Assembly: GCA_015183035.1 (NCBI GenBank) | Contig: JACZZP010000001.1 | Coordinates: 2,232,001-2,296,000 of the forward strand | DNA from: Meloidogyne chitwoodi | Taxonomy: Eukaryota > Nematoda > Chromadorea > Rhabditida > Meloidogynidae | Direction: 5' to 3' | Length of the DNA stretch: 64,000 nt | Shown here: positions 56,100 through 64,000 of the stretch, piece after piece | Numbering within the stretch: position 1 is the first letter of the stretch | How the letters are laid out: each line of letters begins with the position of its first letter | Notes under the pieces: generated by a model | Seen by the model: the letters and a program-made list of their open reading frames with translations, nothing else | What the model was told of the DNA's origin: nothing | The model's database searches: none | Position numbers and translations under genes: made by a program

Positions 56100-56960
56100 T
56101 AAACCCAAAGACAAATCTCACAATGAACTACTTTGCCAAAAGTTTCAAAATGTGTTTTCAATTCTGCATCAGTTAATTCAAATGGCAGGTCAAGTACAAG
56201 CACAAATCAACAATTCTATTTGAAAAAACTATATTTTCTTCTTCTTCAACATCTCTTTCAATCATTAGTTTACAACGCTTTGCATTTTGATCACCTAAAT
56301 TACAAATAACAAAATTAAACAAAAGATGAGAGTATGCATTGAGTACGAATAAAAATCAGTATATTAGCTGAAATTATTACAAAAAGTACTAAAACATTCA
56401 AAGAGAACACCAATTAATTTTGGCCCAACGGCCAAAATTTTCAAAAAGGCAAAAACAACTCGATTAAATATTAACCTTTTATTTGTTTAATTAATTCTTC
56501 ACGTTCTCGTCGACATTCATTAAAAGCAGAAATTAATTCACTGTTTGCATTTATTAAAGAAAGAATTTGTTGTTGTTGCTCCTAAAAACAAAACTGTATT
56601 TTATTCTTGATTGAATAAATCTTAAAAAACACAAATATTTTCAACGTCAGAGAAAACCATTTGAGAAAATTTTTTTATAATAATTATCCCATCTAAATAT
56701 TAAACAAAAAAACATGGTTTAAACGTTTCAATTGAGCAACTTCCTTAGCCAATTTATCATTTTGCTGCAAAAGGACAATCACATGCTGCGACTGCTGCAT
56801 TTGTGTATAGAAAGGAGAAAAAAAACTAAAAAATATTAATATAGGAATAAATAAAATTATACTAAAAAAGAGTAATTCACCCAGTTGATGAACATCCAAA
56901 TCATAGACGATTAAATGACAAATTTTTCTTATCCAATGTTCTAACAACTTCGGTTGGTAA
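56100..56960 (-). pseudogene. Coiled-coil plus RRM gene fragment, right arm with an extra exon
   Basis: Reverse-complement copy of the fragment at 54995-55695, with the same break before the RRM. It extends beyond the arm: an additional exon-like piece LPTEVVRTLDKKNLSFNR is readable at about 56960-56900, with a stop a few codons later. So this arm may be the older, donor side of the duplication. The parent gene is unrecognised. Confidence 0.45.
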
Positions 56961-57059
56961 TTTTTTAAATTGATGTAGAGTTAAGTGATTGCCATTGTCT
57001 AGCGTTTACCATTTTACATAATCACAAAATTTTCTTAAAATTTTATTTTTTTTAATTAA

Positions 57060-57345
57060 AAAAAATAATATAACCAATGCAAGCTATGCCCATCCTCTCT
57101 ATAAAACAATTTCAAAAAGTGCTCTAAAAAGACGACCAGCAGATTGTGAAACAAAAACCATATCGTTTGAAGAGCAAAACATCCAATTTTAATTGAGAAA
57201 TTTAAGTCTAAATAAAATTTAAAATTCTCTTCGAAAAAAATTTCAAAAAAACCTGCAAAAGAACATTAACTTTAGCACTTGGTTCATCTAAATATTCTTT
57301 AATTGAAATGGGAACAGTTTATGCCAATTTTTGGGCATTCGTTGC
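57060..57345 (-). pseudogene. Brr2 (SNRNP200) helicase fragment
   Basis: Two exon-like pieces match the Sec63-domain start of the U5 snRNP helicase Brr2, which unwinds U4/U6 during spliceosome activation: VPISIKEYLDEPSAKVNVLL (about 57316-57254), then an intron and SSNDMVFVSQSAGRLFRALF with EIVL (about 57180-57090). Two TAG codons follow within the conserved segment (positions equivalent to the x of LxRGWA and the Q of WAQL). Only this small part of a roughly 2100-residue protein is present. It is directly adjacent to the MutL fragment with no linking exon. Confidence 0.7.
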
Positions 57346-57389
57346 GAATTGGGGGTGTATTAGCCAATGCTTTAAAGCTTCTCCACGAA

Positions 57390-57786
57390 ATAAAAAGTAT
57401 TAAGTGAAGCAAAATCTTCACCAATCAATTTAGAAGTACAATGTGGCTTACCTTTAAGAAAATTTAAAAAAAATAAAAATTTAAAATATACAAATTTTAT
57501 CAAAATCTTCAGGAATTATTCCACTTCCATTATCAATAACTTCAATTAATTCTGTTCCATTCTCGACTGTTTTAATTTCTAAAAAATTAAAAAACAGCTT
57601 AAAATTAATTAAAAAAGAACCTATATTTGTTGAATTTGCATCCAATGCATTATCAATTAATTCTCTACATGCACCCGAGAGATCAAGAATTACTAATCCT
57701 GTACAAATTCTACGACTAATGTCTTGTGGTAATTCACAAATCTTTGCAGTTTGTTTTTGAGTTGATATTGAATGATTAGCAATCAT
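57390..57786 (-). pseudogene. MutL homologue (PMS2-like) N-terminal fragment, copy 2
   Basis: Inverse, slightly diverged copy of 894-1330. Motif I is CRELIDNALDANSTNIG (exon from 57786), motif II is EVIDNGSGIIPEDF, then CKPHCTSKLIGEDFASL. The frame is lost at about 57405, near the place where copy 1 breaks. After this point the sequence becomes the Brr2 fragment, so the later MutL exon present in copy 1 is absent. Confidence 0.8.
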
Positions 57787-58952
57787 TTAAAATAATAATT
57801 AATGTAAAGATAAATTTGTGTTAGCCAATCCGTTATTGTAAACAACATAAAAATACATATAGTACAATGCGACAGAAATCTAGTCTTTGACCATTGTCTA
57901 TAGTTTGTTTTATGACCATTTTGCTCAAAAATAGTTTAGATATTTTGAAAAGTAGACTGCTTTTCATTTAAATAAGTATTAGAGAAACGAAAAATAAAGA
58001 CAGAGAGTGTATTACTGTTAGAGTTTTATAACAATAGAGTTATAAAATTAGATGTCTTTTATTTCTCGCCTAAAATTTATTTGTTTTATTTGCTTATGTT
58101 TTTAACTTATGCTAACAGCATCGGTTTAATTACCCAAGTTTAAGGTACTAAATGTTCCAGCCCTTTTAAAGTGGCGACTTGGTAAATTTTGGAATTGCTT
58201 TGCCTTTTAGGCGAGGCTTAAAGATTTGGTATTGATTTGAATATTTTAGTTGTTATTTTGCAATAATTTAGTAGTGATTACGAATTATATTCGCTGGCTT
58301 GAAGAAAATTGAATTTTTTGAAACGGTCGTTTTATTTTTCTAAATCTGGTATTTTTGACTACAATCCTTAGCTTGTGATTTAGTCTTATCTAGAGACCAC
58401 TGAAGCTTATAGAGTACGAGATAATAAGTATCTCTAATTTATGTCTGTCATTTGATATTTCATCTGAAGAAATCCCATACAATATTAATATCAAAAAGTA
58501 GTCTTTTCCTCTCAATATTTTTCCCTTTCGTGGCTCTATAGTTTCTGTTTTTGGAAAATTATTATTTATTCGTTTATGCATCCATCAACCATTATTATTT
58601 TTTTAAATTCAAATTAATGAATTATAAATGCATTTTTTGAACTTTTATTTTTTATTTGAGAATATGTACATTAAAGAATTATTGTGAGATTAGGAAAAAC
58701 ATAAAATTCTTTTTTATTGGGTTTTCCTATATTTATAAAATATTTTTTAATTTTTTATTCGAGGAAAATATATACATTTGTGGGAGGATTGGATATATTG
58801 AGAGGTTAGAATAAAAGATAATGAACATCGGAAATATACAAAAAATCAAGAGATGTTATAACAATAATCTCTTTTCTAATTTCAAAATTTGTTTGTTTTT
58901 ATTTTTTTGGTGTATTTTCATTTTCTTGGTAAAATGCTAAACTTTAAAAATA
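57787..58952. other. Non-coding region: duplicated MutL flank and hnRNP K 3' UTR copy
   Basis: 57790-58260 is the inverted duplicate of about 420-890. 58500-58690 duplicates the hnRNP K 3' UTR (listed separately). The remainder shows no gene. Confidence 0.6.
58500..58690 (+). repeat. Duplicate of the hnRNP K 3' UTR
   Basis: Direct copy of about 53555-53725, sharing ATTCGTTTATGCATCCATCA and ATGAATTATAAATGCATTTT, at roughly 90 percent identity by eye. No hnRNP K coding exon accompanies it. Confidence 0.8.
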
Positions 58953-60942
58953 TTAGAGTTTAACTTCTTCCTCTTTCTCTATTTCATTTTCTTTAATTTC
59001 TTTTCCATTTTGTTCAATTTCTTTTAATTTCTCAATAAGTAAAACAATTAAATCAAAACCTTCCCTTATTTTTAATATTTCATAAATTTTCCAAATTTCA
59101 TTATTAAAAATTTTTGAATATTTTTTTACATTTCTTTCATCTTCTTTTTTATAAAAATTATTTAAATTATAAAATAAAGTTAAAGTTAATTGAACAACTT
59201 TTCTTATTTTATTTCTCCAATTACTCCATTTATTGGGGGGTAATAAATTATTATTATTTATTTTTCCATTTTCTTTTATTTTATTATTTTCTTTTTTTGT
59301 TGATGTTTCTGGAATATCTAAATTTTTATTTTTATTAATTATTTTATTTTTATTATTTTCTTCTTCTTTATTTTCTTTTTTTGTTAAAAAATTTAAATTA
59401 ATTTCCAATATTTTCAAATATTCAGGAATTATTTCTTTAGCAATTATTTTACTTTGTAACCATTTTTCTCTGTTTTCTTTATTCTCAAATAATTTATTAA
59501 TATTTAATTCTAGCTTAGAAACCAGAAAAAATAAATTTTTATATAAAAGGTTTGTTGCTTCGTTTAACCAAAAATATAAATGAACACATCGAAAATGTTT
59601 CAGAATTTTCTCATATTGCTTTAAATTAAATTTAAAAAAAATAATTAATAATTTTTAAGGTTCTTTTTTAATTGTCCGCAAATATTTTGCGGACAATTTC
59701 TCCCAACAAAAATGTCCGCAAATATTGTCCGCAAATATATAAATAAAAAAATATTTTTTATTAAAATTACTTTTATATTTTTAGGATTTTCGAATTCTTC
59801 TTCAACTTCAGATCGGGCATATTTTATTTTTGAAATAATTATTTCCAAATGTTCCATTGATTCTTCTTGCCAATCATACATTGGAGATATTAAATCTTTC
59901 CTTATTTTTAAATTTTTAATTTTTTTATTATTAAATTCTCTTTGTTCCCAAATTTCTTCTAAAATTTTATTCAAATTTTTAGTGGATTTTTTCAAAAAAT
60001 TTTCAAAGTTTTTGGCTTCATCAAAATATTTGACAAGATTTTTGGGGACAGTGTTTAAGGATGTTTGTTTAGACAATTCTTCGTTAAAATTAATTTGACA
60101 TGTTGATAAAATTGTTCTGAAAATTAAAAAAAAAAAGAAAATTATTCATAAAAGGATTTAATTTTTTTTAAATAATACAAGGGATTAAATAAAAGTTAAA
60201 ATTAAAATTAATTTAAAAAATATTAAAAAATAATTTAATTAATTTACTTAATTGGCTCTAAAAGATTTTCTTTTCCATATTCTATAAAAATTAATTCTTC
60301 CCATTCAATTTTGTTTTTATTAAATTCATTTTCTAAAGAGTTGAATAAAGTTGGAGAACCTAATCCAACCAAACAAGCAATTTTAGTTTCACTTAAATGT
60401 TTTTCAACAGTTTCTTTTATTTGTTTTATTGTTATGTTGTTGTCACCCAACTTTCCCTTGTTTTTTAAATTAATTCCTTCCAACATGTTTTCCAACTTGT
60501 TTTCAAACATGTTTTCAAACTTGTTTCCCAACTTATTTTCAAACTTGTTTTCAAACTTGACTTCGTTATTATTTTCCAACTTGTTTTCAAACATGTTTTC
60601 AAACATGTTTTCAAACTTATTTTCCAATTTATTTTCCAACTTGTTTTCCAACATTTCAAATTTACCAAATTCTATAAAAACTTTTTCTTTCAAACTTTCC
60701 ATTTTATCAAAACAAATGTTTAAGTCTTGTTTATTAACATTTAAACTTTCAAACAAAACTTCTTTAATTAAAACTTTTATTTGTTTAAAATAAACAAAGT
60801 TTTTATTTTCTTCAAACATTTTTAATATTTTTAAAAGTTGATCATTTGTTGAGTTTTCATTAATTGTTTGAGTATTTATTTTTAATAAAATAATTAAAAA
60901 GAAGAAAAATATTTTAAAAAATAAATTATTTAAATTAAACAT
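58953..60942 (-). CDS. Secreted low-complexity helical protein with xENK repeats
   Basis: Three exons: complement 60942 to about 60247, about 60119-59770, and about 59630-58953. The N-terminus [17 protein letters not shown] is a strong signal peptide. Residues about 100-155 are tandem four-residue units of the type (L/M/F)ENK (KLENKLENKFENMFENMFEN), likely a long helix. The later part is Lys/Glu/Asn-rich (KNLNKILEEIWEQREFNNKK) with no known domain, and the end is acidic (KEIEQNGKEIKENEIEKEEE). No function can be given. A secreted, rapidly evolving, repeat-bearing protein is a typical profile for parasitism-related proteins in these nematodes, but that is inference. It is transcribed away from the secreted gene at 62065. 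Confidence 0.65.
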
Positions 60943-62064
60943 TTTTTAAAAATTATATAAATTTTTTTAATCTAAAAAAAATAAATAAATAAAAAAATAA
61001 AATAATTTTATCATTGAAACAATAGAGGGATTTTCTTTTAATTTTCATTGAATATTTAATTAAATTCAAAGAAAAAATATTTTAATTAAAAAAATAAACA
61101 TTTTCATTGAATTCTTACCTTTTTATTTAACTAAATTTTACATATAAAATACATATGTAATTCCCCTTTAATTTTCAAATGTTTGACCTTTTTGCTTAAA
61201 ACTTTATTTCATAAAGAGTAAATTCACAATAATTTTTTTTTAAATTTAAATTATTAAAATCACATGAATTTATTTTATAAAAAAAACATTTATTTTTTTA
61301 CAATCTAAATTTTTATTTAAAATCTCTAAATTTATTTTTTATTAAATTAAATCATATGAGAGATTAAGAAAAACTTTAATATTGCACTTTTAAAATAAAA
61401 AAATAATTTCTTAATTTTATTAATTAATTTTCATTAATAAAACATGTGAATTTAATTTATTAAAAAATAAATAAAATTAATTAATTATTTTATAAATTTT
61501 TTAAAAATAAATTGAAAAATGATTTTTTAATTTTAAAACTAAAAATACAAATTATTTTATTTTAAAAACCAACAAATTAATAAAAATATTTATATAAAAA
61601 ATACAAATGGAGACCATCAGTCTCTCTTTAAATAAATAAATAAATCTTTTTATTTGTAAATTTCAGTATTTTTTAATTTCAAAATTTACTCTTTGTCCTT
61701 ATCTTAGAGCTAAAGTAACGGGTCTCTTTTCTTGTATTTTTTGGAAATACAAAAGAGAATCAGGGAAAAGAAATTTCTAACTAATTTCCTCTAGGTATTT
61801 CAGTTCCATTTTTATCATTTCATATTTTAAATTATTTAAAAAGTTTAATTTTAAAATATATTTTCTACTTTTCTTCTTATTTACTTTTAAAAAATTAAAA
61901 TTAAAAAATTTTTTTATTTTAGCTGTTAGAGAGAGAGAGAAAAAAATTAAAAATTGATTTATTAAAAAAACGTGGATTGAGAGAGTCCTAAATGGCACTT
62001 CTTTTTTAAATTTATTTTAGAGAATTGCCATTTATTAAAAGATAAATTTTTATTAAATTATAAA
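60943..62064. other. Divergent promoter region of two secreted-protein genes
   Basis: AT-rich DNA of 1.1 kb between two head-to-head genes. Homopolymer A/T tracts and a GAGAGAGAGA tract (about 61928-61940) are present. No exon was recognised; the open frame on the minus strand near 61777-61998 is low complexity. Confidence 0.5.
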
Positions 62065-63755
62065 ATGTCAATTTTAAATTTAATTTTGTTTAAATTTTCT
62101 ATTTTTATTATTTTGTTTTGTTATTTTGTGGAAATTGCCTTGTCACAAGGTAAAATTTAAAAAAAAATTAAAAAAAAAAAACTTTTTTTAAAGGAGGATT
62201 ACAAAAAGTTGGAAGGCTTGGAGGTAGTTTTCTCAAAGGAAGGTTAGGTAATGCTGTTGAATTAACAAAATTAGCAAACATTGAAAGTACAGCAACCAAA
62301 ATACAAACTCCAAAAGGTTTTGTTAAACCTAGACAATTAGAGTAAGAAAATAATTTATTTAAAATATTATTCTTTAAATTAATATAAATTTGACAATTTT
62401 TAAAATTAAAAACTTTAAATTAGTAAAAAAAGAAGAAAAAAAAACAAAATAAAACTATATTCTTTTTTAAATTTTAAAAATAAAGAATACCACCATCATC
62501 ACATCCACCAATTAATTCATCATTTACTAGTCAAAATCAAAAAACTAAGCATGTTGCTGAACATTTAAATTTTCATAATAATCGTCGGCATTTTACAGAT
62601 ATAACAAAATTTAATCATCCTAATTCTCCAATTTCTTCAACAACATTTCCTGGATATCAACCAAAGGTTTTTCTTTTCTTAAAATTAAAAAAACCTTTTC
62701 ATATAAAGCATGGTTTTGGAGGTATTAATGATTTAATTGAATCAAAACATTTTGGTTCTACTGGAATTATTCATCAACAACGTTTATCACAAAAATATGT
62801 TGAACAAGCACCTAAAGATTTAAAAGAATTAATTTCTAAAATGAGTAAAAAGATTATGAAATTAAATGATGAACAAATTGAAAATATTATTAATAAAATA
62901 AAAAATACAAAAGACAATATTGAAAAGGTTAAGAAATAAATTAAATTAAAAGAATGGGGGGACACTTGTCCGCGGTCTGTTGAAAGCGAAACTTCTTTAG
63001 GATTTTCTTTATTATTTTTAACGGTTTTCGTTAGGTTAAAAAATGTTTAGTTAATTTTTTTAAAATTAACTAAACTTTTTGACTTATTTTACTACACATA
63101 AAATGAAAAAAAAAGATTTAAAAAAATAAATAAAATATATTTTCTTTTATTTTAAAGATAAAAGATAGTATTAATTCAACACCAAAAAATTCACATGAAA
63201 ATAACAAGGCAACAGAAGATTTACTAAATAAAGTAAAAGAAAATCTTGAAAAAGATAAAAAATATTTTGATAATGATAATTGGCGAAATGAAGGAAGAAA
63301 TAAAATGAATACTGAAGATTTTATTAAAGAAATTTATGTTTTAATAGAAAAATTTAATTTAAATATTAATGAAGAGGTATTTTTAAATTTTTTAAAATTT
63401 TAAGAAAGCAATAGAATTAGTTAATTATCAATAAGAAAGAAGAAAAAATGTTTATCCAAAGGTAAGGTTCGAACCTGCATCGTCGGACCGCAGATAGTCA
63501 AACACTTAACCAACTTAGCCTTACACTGACTGAATAATTTTAAAAAGATTTTATTCATAATAATATTATTAAATTTTAAATAAGATTGGTAACAATGTTC
63601 TCGGTGAAATTGGTTTTCTCTTGAGTGATGAAAATAAAGATTTAACAAATGATGAAATCAAAAAAATCTTTGAATTGTTTAAAATTAAAAATTCTGATAA
63701 AATTGAAAATATATTTGATAAAATGAATAATGAATTTTTAAAAAATAAAAATTAA
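62065..63755 (+). CDS. Secreted protein of unknown family
   Basis: Start ATG at 62065 encodes a signal peptide (MSILNLILFKFSIFIILFCY, then VEIALSQG). Exon 2 (about 62194-62342): GLQKVGRLGGSFLKGRLGNA. Exon 3 (about 62489-62668): IPPSSHPPINSSFTSQNQK and HNNRRHFTDITKFNHPNSPI. Exon 4 (about 62711-62928): HGFGGINDLIESKHFGSTG and a Lys-rich helix KDLKELISKMSKKIMKLNDE. Exon 5 (about 63159-63375): KIKDSINST region and NKMNTEDFIKEIYVLIEKF. Exon 6 (about 63584-63755): NNVLGEIGFLLSDENKDLTN and an amphipathic helical end. Joins keep frame by GT-AG. I recognise no domain. Secreted helical proteins of nematodes such as SXP/RAL-2 have similar composition, but no diagnostic motif is seen. Confidence 0.65.
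63459..63535 (-). other. tRNA-like sequence (tRNA pseudogene or SINE head), antisense in an intron
   Basis: On the minus strand the A-box-like AGGCTAAGTTGG and the B-box-like AGGTTCGAACCT are 47-50 bases apart, as in tRNA genes, and a TTTTTT run at about 63449 could end RNA polymerase III transcription. A good acceptor stem and anticodon stem could not be drawn, so it is probably a tRNA-derived remnant rather than a working tRNA. It lies in the last intron of the gene at 62065-63755. Confidence 0.4.
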
Positions 63756-64000
63756 AGAAAAAAGAAAGAAATGAACAACCAAAAAAAGATTAAGTAAGAA
63801 GAAAAAAGAAACGTTGTAAAACAAAACCCCAAAACAATTAATATTACTCTTCTCCCTGTAAATATTTTATACCTCTTAAAAAATTTAAAAATATTATTTA
63901 AATTAAATTAATTTAAATACCAATTTATTTATTTATTATTTAAATTATTTACCCCCAATTTTTTAAATTATATATTCCTCCTTATTTACAATTAAAAATT

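Larger units (their letters stand above)
54986..56809. repeat. Long inverted repeat, 768-bp arms (54986-55753 and 56042-56809)
   Basis: The right arm is the reverse complement of the left with only rare differences (for example one C/T difference near 55729 and 56067). The spacer of about 288 bases contains a hAT MITE scrap. Each arm holds the same coiled-coil/RRM gene fragment, pointing toward the centre. No terminal motif or flanking duplication of a known transposon was seen. Confidence 0.9.

Noticed and set aside
59114..59583. Hydrophobic open frames on the plus strand
   Set aside because: Antisense of the Lys/Glu/Asn-rich last exon of the secreted gene; F/L/I runs are the complement of AAA/GAA codons.
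60311..60793. 160-codon open frame on the plus strand (repeated FSNLFSN)
   Set aside because: Antisense shadow of the ENK repeat of the secreted protein, caused by the 12-base DNA repeat.

Overview
The window is nuclear DNA of a nematode, most probably a very AT-rich plant-parasitic tylenchid such as a root-knot nematode (Meloidogyne). The genus is inference. The visible evidence is many short GT-AG introns, 3' splice sites of the TTTNAG/TTTTCAG type placed just before start codons (as expected for spliced-leader addition), extreme AT bias, and animal gene families with nematode-like architecture. There is no bacterial or viral gene order, CRISPR array or operator. Exon structures were read by eye from conserved protein motifs, so individual splice sites may be a few bases off.

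Left flank (1-4110): a mosaic of broken gene pieces. It holds a copied exon of the ARF-GEF gene further right, a MutL/PMS2 N-terminal fragment, a near-perfect 1.3-kb palindrome whose two arms each carry the same small Lon-type (S16) protease gene, and a frameshifted chromodomain remnant. 4188-25266: a secreted double-GILT gene (-), an ARFGEF/AGEF-1-type Sec7 gene (+), glycerate kinase (-), a PRC1/SPD-1 cytokinesis gene (+), and a chimeric gene (+) in which a copy of the first PRC1 exons is spliced in frame onto a WG-rich, RG-rich RRM protein.

26704-43000: a class A peptide-type GPCR (+), a decayed tandem array of ubiquitin-specific protease pieces, and a long KIF13-type kinesin-3 gene (-). 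One kinesin intron contains a complete hAT transposon, with transposase, nested inside a second hAT element; both have perfect 8-bp target-site duplications. 44520-53324: a CCCH zinc-finger gene (-), an SH2-tyrosine kinase (+), a UCH-type deubiquitinase (-), a 1.1-kb element with Transib-like ends, and an hnRNP K (HRPK-1-type) gene (+) whose intron holds a 619-bp Merlin element.

Right flank (53325-64000): another mosaic. It has a second Merlin-like element, a 1.8-kb long inverted repeat carrying a coiled-coil/RRM gene fragment, a Brr2 (SNRNP200) fragment fused to the second copy of the MutL fragment, a duplicate of the hnRNP K 3' UTR, and two genes for low-complexity secreted proteins in divergent orientation. 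A tRNA-like sequence lies antisense in the second of these.

The housekeeping genes do not form a pathway. What unites the window is heavy rearrangement: inverted duplications, gene-fragment capture, one apparent new fusion gene, and several hAT-type elements whose interiors are made of short self-complementary words.
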